A stretch of 64,000 nt of DNA from CAVQEK01 sp963711495 (GTDB taxonomy: Bacteria; Bacteroidota; Bacteroidia; Cytophagales; Cyclobacteriaceae): the NCBI GenBank assembly GCA_963711495.1, contig CAVQEK010000006.1, positions 124,001-188,000 of the forward strand, given 5' to 3'. The stretch's first letter is position 1. Every line of letters starts with the position of its first letter. The position numbers and the translations under genes were made by a program. Shown piece after piece: positions 45,974 to 56,922 of this stretch. The notes beneath the pieces are model-generated. The model was not told where the DNA came from. It worked only from the letters and a program-made list of their open reading frames with translations, and did no database searches.

Positions 45974-48925
45974 ATGATGAAAAACTACTTTCAATTATTA
46001 AAATTTTCACTTTTGCTGGTCATATTGTTTTCGACAAGCATAGTGTATGCGCAACAGTTTGTAACCGGTAAGGTAACCTCCACGGAAGGCGAGGAACTTA
46101 TCGGGGTCAATGTTGTAATTAAAGGAACGAGCATCGGAACGATCACCGATGTTCAGGGAAATTACAAGATTGAGGTCAACACACCAAATGCAATCCTGGT
46201 TTTCTCTTCAGTTGGATTTGTGTCCCAAGAAATTGCTCCGGGAAACCGAACAGTGCTGGACGTTCAGATGGCTCCTGATGTGAAAGCCCTCGAAGAAATT
46301 GTTGTAGTGGGCTATGGGACTCAGAAAAAAAGTGATATCACTGGTACAGTAGCCTCCCTTCAGGAAGAGAGACTCGAAAAAGTGCCAAATATCAGCATTG
46401 CCCAGGCTATCCAGGGGGCTATTCCCGGAGTAATGGTGGAAACTTCCACAGCAGGTGCAACCGCAAACGAGACGATCATGATCAGGGGCCGTAATTCTAT
46501 CCGTGCCAATAATAATCCGTTGATTGTGGTCGATGGAGTACCTTATGGAGGACAACTTCGTGACCTTAGTCCTAATGATGTGAAATCGATTGAAGTTTTA
46601 AAAGACGCATCAGCGGCTGCCATTTATGGATCGAGGGGTGCAAATGGGGTCATATTGGTAACTACCAAGTTAGGTGAAGAAGGCAAGCCTAAAATATCTT
46701 ATGACGGATATTATTCGGTACAAAAGTTTGTGAAGATCCCGGACCTGATGGACGGAGCAGAATTCTATCAATTCAAAATGGATCGTGAGCCTGATGCCAT
46801 CACGCAATCCGAACAGGAAATCTACGACGCGGGAAACTGGACCAACTGGTTGGATCTTGCATTGCGAAATGGTGTCAGCACACAGCATAACCTGTCTGTT
46901 TCAGGTGGATTTCAAAACACCAAATATTATATCTCCGGTGGAGTAACAGATGTAAAAGGCCTTGCTGTAAATGATGATTATCTCAGGCTCACCACCAGAA
47001 TCAATCTGGACACCAAAGTGGCAGATTGGCTTACCATTGGTACGAGAAGTCAATTTTCCTACGACGATCGCGGAGGCATAGCCCCAACGTGGGACGGAGA
47101 TCAGGGTGTCTTTTGGTTCAACCCACTTACTACAGCCTATGATGAAAATGGAGACCTGACCATCTATCCCTGGCCTGAGGATCCCTACTTCCGTAACCCG
47201 CTAATGGGAACGCTAGCCAAAAATTTGAACGAATCCTATCAGGTCATCTCCAACAATTATGCTCAGGTGGATTTCCCATTCCTTTCGGGATTATCTTATC
47301 GGATCAATACGGGCATAACAGTGAGATTTGGCGACATGGGAACATATTATGGGCGGAACACACAACTTGGGTTAAATAACAGGGGAGATGCCAATACAGA
47401 GCGTTCGCGTTATAATAGCGCTGTAATTGAGAACATCCTCAGCTATAATAAAACATTCGGAGACCACACCCTCTTTATAACGGCATTGTATAGTTATGAA
47501 GGGAATAAGAGCAGTTCCAATATTTTGGATGCCAGCGGATTCCCACACGATTTTCTTACCTGGTATTCTGTGGGACAGGCTGAATTGATTACACCGGATT
47601 ATACCTACAGTGAAACGGCACTTATATCTCAAATGTTGAGATTAAACTACTCTTACAAAAGCAGGTATTTATTGACATTAACTGGCAGAAGGGACGGTTT
47701 TTCAGGATTCGGAGCGAAAACCAAATGGGGCTTTTTCCCATCCTTTGCTTTAGGATGGAATCTTGCCAAAGAGGATTTCTTCACCTGGGGAGATATATTT
47801 AGTGAGTTAAAATTGCGGGCCTCATTGGGGGTTAACGGCAATCAGGCAGTTGGACCATATGAAACCATCTCGCGATTGTCTGAAAATGATATTGTGGCGG
47901 GAAGTAATACTTTGCCCGGATATATTCCATATAAATTGGGTGAGGATAATCTGGGTTGGGAATCTACCAAGACACTGAACTTTGGTTTGGATTTTGGAAT
48001 CTTATCGGACAGAATTGTTGGAAGTGTTAACCTGTACAAATCGAATACCACTGATCTTTTGCTCAATAGGTCTATTTCTGAGGTTCATGGCATATCTTCC
48101 ATAACTCAAAATATTGGTGAGACAGAAAATAATGGATTGGAGGTATCTGTTATGTCAAGAAATATTACCAAAGGCGATTTTGGCTGGGAAACTGATGCGA
48201 ACATGTCTTTCAATAAAAATAAGATTGTTTCCTTGTATGGTTATCTTGATGAACAAGGGAATGAGATTGATGATATTGCCAATGGATGGTTCATAGGTGA
48301 GCCGATAGAAGCGAATTACGGCTATGTTTGGGATGGTGTTTGGCAATTGGATGAAGAGGAACAGGCGAAACTGTATAACACGCAGCCGGGGTATGTCAAA
48401 ATCAAGGACTTCAATGGCGATACTTTAATCAATGCTGATGACAGGCAAATAATAGGACAACGCGACCCCAAATTTCTTTGGGGAATGAACAATACATTTA
48501 CCTACAAAGACTTGACGTTAAGCATATTTATTCACGGGGTTCATGGAGTCACCAAAAACAATGTATTGCTTTCCGACAATGTATACACCGGTGTGCGAAG
48601 AAATACGACCAAGAAGAACTGGTGGACTCCTGATAATCCTTCCAATGACTGGTATATGAACAAAGACGGAGCAGGACAGGAACAGGGGGTATCTGCCAAC
48701 AATTATGAAAATGCCAGTTTTGTTCGCATCAAGGATATCACCCTATCCTACAATCTGGCATCCGGGCTTTTAAAAAACCTTGGTATGGACCGTTGTCAGA
48801 TATACCTGACCGGGAGAAATTTATTCACATTTACCAAATGGGGAGGTCTTGATCCTGAATTGGATGGACAACGTTCCATTCCACTCCAAAAAGAATACGT
48901 GGTTGGATTAAATCTTGGGTTTTAA
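45974..48925 (+). CDS. SusC-like TonB-dependent receptor of PUL-2
   Basis: Outer membrane importer of 983 residues. A signal peptide ending SIVYAQQ is followed by a complete carboxypeptidase-regulatory-like domain (GKVTSTEGEELIGVNVVIKG through LVFSSVGFVSQEI), the signature EEIVVVGYGTQKKSDITGTV, and the plug with IRGRNSIRANNNPLIVVDG and GSRGANGVILVTT. The barrel ends in YVVGLNLGF. It is full length, in contrast to the PUL-1 copy. It is followed 32 bp later by its SusD partner. Regulation by the HTCS just upstream is expected from gene order. Confidence 0.97.
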   Translation: MMKNYFQLLKFSLLLVILFSTSIVYAQQFVTGKVTSTEGEELIGVNVVIKGTSIGTITDVQGNYKIEVNTPNAILVFSSVGFVSQEIAPGNRTVLDVQMAPDVKALEEIVVVGYGTQKKSDITGTVASLQEERLEKVPNISIAQAIQGAIPGVMVETSTAGATANETIMIRGRNSIRANNNPLIVVDGVPYGGQLRDLSPNDVKSIEVLKDASAAAIYGSRGANGVILVTTKLGEEGKPKISYDGYYSVQKFVKIPDLMDGAEFYQFKMDREPDAITQSEQEIYDAGNWTNWLDLALRNGVSTQHNLSVSGGFQNTKYYISGGVTDVKGLAVNDDYLRLTTRINLDTKVADWLTIGTRSQFSYDDRGGIAPTWDGDQGVFWFNPLTTAYDENGDLTIYPWPEDPYFRNPLMGTLAKNLNESYQVISNNYAQVDFPFLSGLSYRINTGITVRFGDMGTYYGRNTQLGLNNRGDANTERSRYNSAVIENILSYNKTFGDHTLFITALYSYEGNKSSSNILDASGFPHDFLTWYSVGQAELITPDYTYSETALISQMLRLNYSYKSRYLLTLTGRRDGFSGFGAKTKWGFFPSFALGWNLAKEDFFTWGDIFSELKLRASLGVNGNQAVGPYETISRLSENDIVAGSNTLPGYIPYKLGEDNLGWESTKTLNFGLDFGILSDRIVGSVNLYKSNTTDLLLNRSISEVHGISSITQNIGETENNGLEVSVMSRNITKGDFGWETDANMSFNKNKIVSLYGYLDEQGNEIDDIANGWFIGEPIEANYGYVWDGVWQLDEEEQAKLYNTQPGYVKIKDFNGDTLINADDRQIIGQRDPKFLWGMNNTFTYKDLTLSIFIHGVHGVTKNNVLLSDNVYTGVRRNTTKKNWWTPDNPSNDWYMNKDGAGQEQGVSANNYENASFVRIKDITLSYNLASGLLKNLGMDRCQIYLTGRNLFTFTKWGGLDPELDGQRSIPLQKEYVVGLNLGF

Positions 48926-48957
48926 TGTTAAACCGTAAAAATTAAAAATTACTTGTC

Positions 48958-50628
48958 ATGAAAATAAAATTATTCCATATAATCGTTGTTCCGGCTTTGA
49001 TCTTATTTACTTCAAGTTGTTCTGAAGACTATCTGAATGAAGAGCCGCCGAATCTGATTACAACAGAAACCCTTTATACCACTCTGGCTGGATTTGAAAC
49101 GGGTTTGAATGGACTGTACGCACTCGTTAGGGAAGAGCGGGAAGGACGTGACGGAGCCAATTATCTGAGGGAAGATGTCTTTATGAATGGTACGGATAAC
49201 ATGGTCACCAATCAAAGGGATGGTTTTGCTCGTGTAGCTGAAGATTGGGTTGCGCAAAATACACCATTCAATGCCGACATAGGTTCTACTTTTGCATGGC
49301 TTTATAGAGGCGTAAATGCTGCCAACACCATCATTAATGAAGCAGAGAACCGAACGGATGTGGATTGGACGGGAGAAGGTGGAACTGAACAAGAGAATAA
49401 GAACATGGTAATTGCTGAGGCCAAAGCCTTACGGGCCTGGGCCTATCGGCATCTCACCTATTGTTGGGGAGACGTCCCACTAAATCTCGAGGAATCTCTT
49501 GGATCCAATATCAAAACTGACTGGGAAAGAACTCCGGTTGAGCAGGTTCGTCAACAGATGAAATCAGACTGGTTATTTGCCGAAAAATATATTGGTGTTG
49601 AACCATCGGTAACAGGAAGGATTACCAAAGGGGCCATCGAGACTTACCTGTCTGAGTTATATCTTGTCTTGGGCAAGCCGGATAGTGCACTTTATTGGGC
49701 CAATAAATGTATTAATACACCAAACTATCAATTAATAACAGATCGATATGGTGTAAAAAGTGACCAACCGGGAGTACCTTTTATGGACATGTTTTATGAT
49801 GGAAATGCAAACCGGGAGGAAGGCAATACTGAAGCGTTGTGGGTTTGGCAGTGGGAATTCGAAACGATCGGGGGAAGTGGTAGTATTATGCGGAGATGGC
49901 ATACGAGCCGCTATGCTGACATCAGTATAGGGGGTGTCAGGCCTTTGCAATACACTGTTGACAGAGGTGGCAGGGGACTTGCCCGTATGTCACTGACCAA
50001 ATGGGCCATTGATCTTTATGAACCCCAGGATGACCGGGGATCAAATTATGTTCTTAGAAAATATTTCATTTTGAAAGACGCCTCACAAAATGCCCCGGCA
50101 AATGCGGATCTATTACCTGCCGGATATGATTATGGTGATACAGTGAAGCTTGATTGGTCACAAGATATCACGCCCTCTGCCAAAAACCGGAGAGACTGGC
50201 CTTATTCGAGGAAATTTGAATCGACACCCATCACTAACTTGCAGGATGCATACCAATATGATGACCAGGTTTATATGCGATTGGCAGAAACCTACCTGCT
50301 CAAAGCGGAGGCCCAATTTAAACTTGGTGATTCACCTGGCGCCGCAGAAACGATCAATGTCATCAGGAGAAGATCCAATGCCAGTGAGATTTCGGCCTCC
50401 GATGTTGATATGGATTTTATACTGGATGAACGTTCGCGGGAATTGGTGTTTGAAGAACAACGCCGGTATACTTTGCTCAGGACAGGTACATGGCTGGAAA
50501 GGGTACAATTACACAACCATAATGGGGGACAACTAGCCACAGCAAGGGATGAACTTTTCCCCATTCCTCAAAGCGTAATCGACGCCAACCTGACCAGGGA
50601 AATGCCTCAGAACCCAGGCTTCAATTGA
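48958..50628 (+). CDS. SusD/RagB-like glycan-binding lipoprotein of PUL-2
   Basis: Surface glycan-binding partner of the preceding SusC. The lipobox is FTSSC with Cys21, followed by SEDYLNEEPPNLIT, the usual SusD opening. The core helix AKALRAWAYRHLTYCWGDVPL and the late FILDERSRELVFEEQRRYTLLRTGTW motif are typical. The length of 556 residues is normal. A strong terminator lies right after the gene. Confidence 0.96.
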   Translation: MKIKLFHIIVVPALILFTSSCSEDYLNEEPPNLITTETLYTTLAGFETGLNGLYALVREEREGRDGANYLREDVFMNGTDNMVTNQRDGFARVAEDWVAQNTPFNADIGSTFAWLYRGVNAANTIINEAENRTDVDWTGEGGTEQENKNMVIAEAKALRAWAYRHLTYCWGDVPLNLEESLGSNIKTDWERTPVEQVRQQMKSDWLFAEKYIGVEPSVTGRITKGAIETYLSELYLVLGKPDSALYWANKCINTPNYQLITDRYGVKSDQPGVPFMDMFYDGNANREEGNTEALWVWQWEFETIGGSGSIMRRWHTSRYADISIGGVRPLQYTVDRGGRGLARMSLTKWAIDLYEPQDDRGSNYVLRKYFILKDASQNAPANADLLPAGYDYGDTVKLDWSQDITPSAKNRRDWPYSRKFESTPITNLQDAYQYDDQVYMRLAETYLLKAEAQFKLGDSPGAAETINVIRRRSNASEISASDVDMDFILDERSRELVFEEQRRYTLLRTGTWLERVQLHNHNGGQLATARDELFPIPQSVIDANLTREMPQNPGFN

Positions 50629-50639
50629 TGATTGGACAT

Positions 50640-50690
50640 ACACAAAAAGCCGGAGGTTTTAATACCCACGGCTTTTTGTGTCTATTTTAA
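50640..50690 (+). terminator. Rho-independent-type terminator after SusD of PUL-2
   Basis: A perfect 13-bp stem (ACACAAAAAGCCG at 50640-50652, CGGCTTTTTGTGT at 50669-50681) followed by a T-rich stretch, at the same place relative to susD as the hairpin in PUL-1. Confidence 0.85.
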
Positions 50691-50722
50691 GTTATAAATC
50701 TGTAGTGGGTTAAATTACTGAT

Positions 50723-53632
50723 ATGAAAAAACTTTTTATTCTGGTAGCGCTGTATTTTACGTGTTTTTTTTTGATTAACAATAATACTGTTTCAGCACAA
50801 GATGATTCCCAGGTTCAATTTCTTTCATTAACTGCATTCACGACTGATCATAGCTTACGACTGGAAGTAACCTTTAATCAACCACTTAAACCACAGTACA
50901 ATTATCAGCTCAGCATTTTTGAATACCCTTCCGGAAGACCTCTAATTGAAAACATAACATTGAAAGCGGATTCCCTGGTAGTAGAAAAAAACAGGCTTAT
51001 CTTTTCACTGCAAGACCTAAAGCCAAAATTATGGGAACCAGAAGATCCACAGCTCTATCTTTTGAACTTAAATGTCATACGAAGAAGACAACTTGTTCAT
51101 CAATCCATTTTGCGTATTGGCTTTCGAACGTTTTGTTCGAAGAATGGACAAATTTGGCTGAATAATCGACCGATTTTTTTAAGAGGAATTGCCATAAATC
51201 CCCCTGGACGTGGTATCCCGTCAGACGTGGAGCATAGCAGACAGTTTGCAGAAGACTATGTACGCTTCATGAAAAGCATCAATGTAAATATCATCCGGAT
51301 TCCTGATGATCAGACATGGTATGACGTATGTGATGAACTGGGAATGATGGTTTTCGGAGGAAACTATTCCGGCCTGGTAGCAGGGCAGAAGCCCCCTGAA
51401 TCGGTTGATGAAGCCGTGGCATGGTATCAGGAGAAGAAATTCAGGCCTATTGCTAACCACCCTTCATTGATGATCTATGCATTGACAAATGAAGTTCCCT
51501 ACAGAGGCGATATTGCCATAAAATGGCGGAGTTTACTGAGTGCAGTTCACGAGAAACTTCAGAACTGGGATTCAACGAGGTTATATATTGGCAATGCGGG
51601 ATATGGTTATGGTCAATCTGGCGATATTTGTGACCTGCATCGTTATTGGGGCTGGTATTATGCCTCGCCTTTCACTTTTATACATACACGGAATAATGAG
51701 GAAATCATTCCCTTTGATAAAACAACACAACCGGTAACTTTTACAGAATGCGTTGGCAACTACACTGGCCCTGATGGTCGTTATAACCTGACTCCACATC
51801 ACAAAAATCCCGTATCGCAGTTATGCTGGACAGGCCATGCGCCTCAAAATATTCAGGCGCAATTGGCAGATGAGCATCAGGCCTTTACCCTTAAAACAGC
51901 GACTGAATTATTTCGCAGACTTAGGTCCCAAAACCCTGAACTTAGCGGGATATTTCCATTTACCATATTATTTCATAATTGGCACACAGCGCGAAATCTG
52001 GTGGACATGGATCCAAAGTTTGTGACAAAGCAAGTAAGGACTTCCTATGAACCCATACTATTATCCTGGGAATTGTGGACGAGTCAGGTATATGCCGGAA
52101 ACACCATAAAACCCATTGTACATATTGTCAATGATGATAATCTGGGACGCGACTTAACGAACGCAGTTTTATATTATGGAATTAAAGATGAAACAGCCAC
52201 ATATGTTGTTAGTGACAGCATGAAACTTCCCGGAATTGACTATTACAGCACAAAAGCACTTACGTTCAAACTTCAGATACCGCAATCTTTGCCTACGGGT
52301 AAATATAGTCTTTATGGAAGAATTGTAAATGCTGATGGCATTGTATCAGAAAATCAGACCGACTTGTTTATTGCAGGAAAAGACTACATTAATTCTACGT
52401 ATTCGCCTGGCGATGTCGTAAAACTGTTGGACCCATCCGGCAAAACAGCCAGTTCCCTTGATCTTATCAATATTCCATTTAAAGAGATCCGTGAGATTAA
52501 CGATCTAGGGAACAGCCAGTTATTGTTGATTGGACCGAATGCTGTAGGTGCCCTCGACGACAATGCATTGGAACAATTGAAAGCTTTTGTAGAAAAAGGT
52601 GGCTGTATTCTGGCCCTCCGGCAGGATTCAGTTGGACTCATGAAACTCGACAAAATAACAGGAACTTCCATTTATCCGGTTTCCATGGACATTGATAATC
52701 CAATTTATCCGCCACCGCCCAGACCTTCGATGAACGGGTTTAACATTAATCCTGAAATTCCTGGTAATCCCATATTTAGTGGAATAACCAGAGAGGAATT
52801 GAGAGTTTGGTCAGATTATACTGATTGGGATGAAAAGAAAGCCGGCATGCCGGCCATTTACCCGGTCACCAATGGATTCATTCTAAAAAACAAAGATGAT
52901 ATAGCACAAACTTCCATACTGGCCAATTATAGTGTTGGTCTTGAAGGCATCGCGCTTGCAGCGTTTTATTCTGGTAAAGGCTCTGTGCTCGTGTCTGGTT
53001 TTGATATAATTAACAGATCCGGTTTGGATCCGGTTGCTGACCGCCTGCTCAAAAACATGGTTAATTATATGGGTAAAGAAACTGGTCACAATTGTCATCC
53101 GATGATTGTTGCTCCGATCCGATGGGGTGAATATGAAACAGAATCAGGCATGCTCACTGGTATTTACAGCGGTCTGTTGTTGAACTCCAAACCGAAGCTG
53201 TCCGGGTCTTATGAAGACACCAAATTGGTTTTACAAAAAGAAGGGTATTTGTTCGCCGGCAGAGGTGGGGGGTGGAACAACCGGGCAGGATTGCAATATG
53301 TTCCTTATGGCAGGAGAATATTCGGCCCTTATCTACATCGTGATTTTGGCGGTGTTCCTGAGCCGGAACAGGTCAATGGAAATATTGGGGAAGGTCAGTT
53401 CTGGTGCCGCGTTCCGGCAGACAAAGATGAAATATCAAATATTTTATGGAATCCTGCAGATATACCATTGGAATTTAAGGTTCAAATAAATGGTGAAACG
53501 GTTGCTCAAACATCTATTGGGCCTTGGAAACGAATTGATGTGATCGGCAAATTCCAAAATAATGGAGGCCCAATTCATGTGAAACTATTCGGGGATCGCA
53601 GACTTGTTTTGCTTGAAACTGCATTTGAATAA
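50723..53632 (+). CDS. GH2-like glycoside hydrolase with C-terminal extension
   Basis: Secreted enzyme of 969 residues with a signal peptide ending TVSAQ. A beta-sandwich domain (WEPEDPQLYLLNLNVIRR, then GFRTF) leads into a TIM barrel that starts at IWLNNRPIFLRGI. The expected acid/base is Glu257 in ALTNEVPY and the expected nucleophile Glu342 in PVTFTECVGN. Further domains follow: an Ig-like part, then a Rossmann-like segment around residue 605 (LLLIGPNAVGALDDNALEQLKAFVEKGG, read in part) of the kind seen in large beta-galactosidases. The sugar specificity (galactoside, glucuronide or other) cannot be fixed. Confidence 0.82.
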   Translation: MKKLFILVALYFTCFFLINNNTVSAQDDSQVQFLSLTAFTTDHSLRLEVTFNQPLKPQYNYQLSIFEYPSGRPLIENITLKADSLVVEKNRLIFSLQDLKPKLWEPEDPQLYLLNLNVIRRRQLVHQSILRIGFRTFCSKNGQIWLNNRPIFLRGIAINPPGRGIPSDVEHSRQFAEDYVRFMKSINVNIIRIPDDQTWYDVCDELGMMVFGGNYSGLVAGQKPPESVDEAVAWYQEKKFRPIANHPSLMIYALTNEVPYRGDIAIKWRSLLSAVHEKLQNWDSTRLYIGNAGYGYGQSGDICDLHRYWGWYYASPFTFIHTRNNEEIIPFDKTTQPVTFTECVGNYTGPDGRYNLTPHHKNPVSQLCWTGHAPQNIQAQLADEHQAFTLKTATELFRRLRSQNPELSGIFPFTILFHNWHTARNLVDMDPKFVTKQVRTSYEPILLSWELWTSQVYAGNTIKPIVHIVNDDNLGRDLTNAVLYYGIKDETATYVVSDSMKLPGIDYYSTKALTFKLQIPQSLPTGKYSLYGRIVNADGIVSENQTDLFIAGKDYINSTYSPGDVVKLLDPSGKTASSLDLINIPFKEIREINDLGNSQLLLIGPNAVGALDDNALEQLKAFVEKGGCILALRQDSVGLMKLDKITGTSIYPVSMDIDNPIYPPPPRPSMNGFNINPEIPGNPIFSGITREELRVWSDYTDWDEKKAGMPAIYPVTNGFILKNKDDIAQTSILANYSVGLEGIALAAFYSGKGSVLVSGFDIINRSGLDPVADRLLKNMVNYMGKETGHNCHPMIVAPIRWGEYETESGMLTGIYSGLLLNSKPKLSGSYEDTKLVLQKEGYLFAGRGGGWNNRAGLQYVPYGRRIFGPYLHRDFGGVPEPEQVNGNIGEGQFWCRVPADKDEISNILWNPADIPLEFKVQINGETVAQTSIGPWKRIDVIGKFQNNGGPIHVKLFGDRRLVLLETAFE

Positions 53633-53663
53633 CTATCAACTTAATCATAAATAATCATTCTGA

Positions 53664-55178
53664 ATGAAAACTTTTAAAATTACAATATTCATATTTTTAC
53701 TATTAACCGCCTTTTCTTCCTTTTCCCAGAAAGTGCTTAACGAACGGTATGTAGATGCCGTTTTAGGAAAGGATCATAATAATGGCAAATCCCCAGAAAA
53801 ACCATGGAAAACTTTGGATAAAGTAAATTCCCAAGAGTATGGGCCGGGGGCAAAGATCCTCTTCCATGCCGGACTACAATGGACTGGTCAGTTGCATCCG
53901 AAAGGCTCTGGATCTAATGAGGGACCAATTGTTCTTGGCCGATATGGAGAAGGACCTGATCCGGTAATTCAGGGTGCCGGGAATGCTTATACGATATTAT
54001 TGGAAAATCAATCTAACTGGATTATTGAACACCTGCAAGTAACGAATTATAACGAAGCCGAAGAAGGGAAAAGTCTGGCAGATTGGGAGCGATATAACAA
54101 TACCTATTGGGCGGAAACTCCTGGTGTTCTTCCTCAATATAAAATTAAACGGACGTTAAAAAATGCCATTCTGATCAAAGCGCATGATATTGGTGTTGTT
54201 TCGAATTTGCAATTTAAGAAGTTGGAGATTCACGGTGTAAATGGGGATATTTCTAAAAAAAACAACGGAGGGATATTTTTTGAGATCACTGGCAATAAAA
54301 TCCCAACCTATTTTGATAACCTGCTTGTTGAAGAGTGTTATATCCATGATGTAGACCGGACCGGGGTATCGAATGTATCGAGTTGGGATGCCCGGACCAG
54401 GATTGATAATGGCAACTGGACACCGAGCAAGAGGGTGGTCATTCGGGGGAATGTTTTTGTACGCACCGGCGCCAATGCACTAATTGTCCGTGTGTCGGAA
54501 AGCCCATTAGTGGAGAAAAACCTCTTTGATCATTGTGCTATTAAGGAATCGGGGAATGCCAATTTCCCATTCAACTGTAATAATGCCCTTTTCCAATACA
54601 ACGAATCCAGGTTTACCCAATTTAACAAGGGAGACGCGGATGCCGGAGGGTTTGATAGTGATTATCGGTGCAAGAATACATTGATCCAATACAATTACAG
54701 TCATCATAATGAATTTGGAGGGGTATTGATCTGTTGTATGGGTGGAGATACGATCAATCAGTTTAATGACGGAACCATCATACGGTACAATGTTTTTGAA
54801 GAAAATGAACGCCATACTTTCCGTGTAGCCGGCGAAACAACAGATACGGATATCTACGGAAACATCATACTCTTAAGTGCAAAACAAGATAGCAGCGAAT
54901 TGATTTGGCATAAAAGCTGGCGCGGTTTCGGCCATAATACAAAGTATCATGATAATCTGATTTATAATCAGGCAGAGGGTGTTACAGTAGATTTGGGTAA
55001 AAGTACAAAAAATGCATTATACAAGAACTGGGAGTTGGGAAAGCCAATCGAGAATTTGATGGAAATTAATAAAAAGGCCGACAACACAGTTATGCCGGAT
55101 CAATTAAAATTACTGGAAAAAATAGAAGTTTTGCACAGTCAATGGGAAAATGTAAAAAATGGCAATTATAATCCCTGA
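53664..55178 (+). CDS. Secreted right-handed parallel beta-helix protein
   Basis: A 504-residue protein with signal peptide ending FSSFSQ. The start RYVDAVLGKDHNNGKSPEKPWKTLDKVN is the typical DUF1565-like opening of beta-helix proteins, and regular coils follow (VEECYIHDVDRTGV, VIRGNVFVRTGANALIVRV, LIQYNYSHHNEFGG). Such folds include polysaccharide lyases, GH28-like and GH141-like hydrolases and sulfated-glycan enzymes; no catalytic set is certain. It begins 31 bp after the GH2-like gene and is followed 19 bp later by another enzyme, so the three form an operon. Confidence 0.82.
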   Translation: MKTFKITIFIFLLLTAFSSFSQKVLNERYVDAVLGKDHNNGKSPEKPWKTLDKVNSQEYGPGAKILFHAGLQWTGQLHPKGSGSNEGPIVLGRYGEGPDPVIQGAGNAYTILLENQSNWIIEHLQVTNYNEAEEGKSLADWERYNNTYWAETPGVLPQYKIKRTLKNAILIKAHDIGVVSNLQFKKLEIHGVNGDISKKNNGGIFFEITGNKIPTYFDNLLVEECYIHDVDRTGVSNVSSWDARTRIDNGNWTPSKRVVIRGNVFVRTGANALIVRVSESPLVEKNLFDHCAIKESGNANFPFNCNNALFQYNESRFTQFNKGDADAGGFDSDYRCKNTLIQYNYSHHNEFGGVLICCMGGDTINQFNDGTIIRYNVFEENERHTFRVAGETTDTDIYGNIILLSAKQDSSELIWHKSWRGFGHNTKYHDNLIYNQAEGVTVDLGKSTKNALYKNWELGKPIENLMEINKKADNTVMPDQLKLLEKIEVLHSQWENVKNGNYNP

Positions 55179-55197
55179 ATTATAAAATTTGTGAAAG

Positions 55198-56736
55198 ATG
55201 AACAATAAGTATATTTCGGTTTTTCTGAGTTTAATAGTCATACTTTTTTCCACATGCCATACGAAAAATGCGAAATCCTTTTTGAATATGGAGTATTTGG
55301 GCAAGATCAAACCTAAAAACTCTGGTGAGATTACAGCATCTTACTGGGGCATTCAGGCTGGCACTCTTGAAAAGGATTTACTCGTAAAGGCATCAGGAAT
55401 TGGCGTAAAATGGACAAGACTTGGAGCATCTTGGCCATCTATAGAAAAGAAAAAAGGAATTTACAATTGGGAAAAAACAGATAAGGCTTTTGATGCTGCT
55501 TTATCATTGGGAATTACACCGTTTGTAACGCTTGGTGGCGGTAATAGCCTATATACCAAAGAGAGTACTTATGATGATCCCAAACTGGCCGAAATATATG
55601 GTTCAACACCCGGGCCACCAACAGAAAACGCTCAGGCCATGGATGCGTGGCTTCATTTTGTGCAGGCAACAGTTGAAAGATACCGGAATAAAATCCAATA
55701 CTGGGAGATTTGGAACGAGCCCAATCACCGGAATTATTGGGGGGCGGAACCTGACGCCAGTCAATATGGTATACTGGTCAATAAAACGGCTTCATTGATA
55801 AAAAGCCTGCAGTCGTCGGCGAAGATCATTGCTGGTTCAATGGCTGGTTTAAGTCCGGAATTCATCGATGGTTTTCTGTCTGCCAATAATGCGAAGCTCG
55901 TTGATATTATCACCTATCATAACTACGGAGATTTACCGGAAACAAGGATATATCGCGCATACGATGCCTGGAAAATAATCGATAAGTATAATAGCACCAT
56001 TGAATTATGGCAGGGAGAATGTGGATATCCGTCTCACAGTAGTACCAGGGATTTCAGAGGTACTTCTCCATGGGGGTTGAATATCCAGGCTAAATGGTTA
56101 TTGCGCCAAGCATTCACCGATATTTTTTTCTGTAAGGCTTCAATGAGCAATTATTTTAAACTTGTCCATATCGGAGGACGTGGAAATACGCCAGTACGAT
56201 CCCATTTGTCACCAGTTGACAGTATTTTGGGATTTCCCGCCAGGGCTGGTGGGTCCAGGGTTAAAACAGTTGGGGTTAATGAAAAATGTTTACTTTCTAA
56301 TCCCGATTTGGAGCCCAAGCCAGGTTATTACGCATATCAGAACTTATGTGCTGTCATGGATAGCCGGTATAAAAGAACGCAAGTGATGCACGAGATAAAG
56401 ATCAATGATCCTGGAATGTTTTACGGAATAGGATCAGAAGATGACGCTTTTCCTTCGGTTCCTTTACTCGCGTCTTTTCGAGATGACCAGCAACAATGGC
56501 TATTTGCATTTTGGTTACCTTGGCATGCCCAGGAATATACCCCCGATCCGGCAAATTGTTCTATAACACTCAATATGGTAAACATGACAGATCCCGTGTT
56601 AATTAATTTAATAGACGGTAAAGTATACCGAATTTCAGATTTTGCCAAAGGTGAAGACCATATTACTTTTAATAAATTACCACTGCTGGATTTTCCATTC
56701 ATAATTGCAGAAAGAGCCTCGATTGTATTGAAATAA
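55198..56736 (+). CDS. Clan GH-A glycoside hydrolase (GH39/GH5-like), lipoprotein
   Basis: A 512-residue lipoprotein with lipobox LFSTC (Cys20). The TIM barrel has GVKWTRLGASWPSIEKKKGIYNW near the start, the acid/base Glu174 in YWEIWNEPNHRNYW, and the probable nucleophile Glu274 in ELWQGECGYPS. A C-terminal beta domain follows about residue 420. The IWNEP motif with this layout is most like GH39 and related families, including xylosidases and galactosidases. The exact family needs a profile search. Confidence 0.78.
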   Translation: MNNKYISVFLSLIVILFSTCHTKNAKSFLNMEYLGKIKPKNSGEITASYWGIQAGTLEKDLLVKASGIGVKWTRLGASWPSIEKKKGIYNWEKTDKAFDAALSLGITPFVTLGGGNSLYTKESTYDDPKLAEIYGSTPGPPTENAQAMDAWLHFVQATVERYRNKIQYWEIWNEPNHRNYWGAEPDASQYGILVNKTASLIKSLQSSAKIIAGSMAGLSPEFIDGFLSANNAKLVDIITYHNYGDLPETRIYRAYDAWKIIDKYNSTIELWQGECGYPSHSSTRDFRGTSPWGLNIQAKWLLRQAFTDIFFCKASMSNYFKLVHIGGRGNTPVRSHLSPVDSILGFPARAGGSRVKTVGVNEKCLLSNPDLEPKPGYYAYQNLCAVMDSRYKRTQVMHEIKINDPGMFYGIGSEDDAFPSVPLLASFRDDQQQWLFAFWLPWHAQEYTPDPANCSITLNMVNMTDPVLINLIDGKVYRISDFAKGEDHITFNKLPLLDFPFIIAERASIVLK

Positions 56737-56922
56737 TTGGAATTAAATAAATTTGAATGCTGCGTCATTTTATAGAATACTTTGAACTGATTAAAAAGTA
56801 ATTGATTAAAATTATTTTCTGAATAATACTTTGATGTTCATCGGTATTCTATATTTATCCAAATGAAAGATTATTGCCGATACTTGCTCAGACAATTTTG
56901 AACCTAATGCCCCAAGAGTTTT

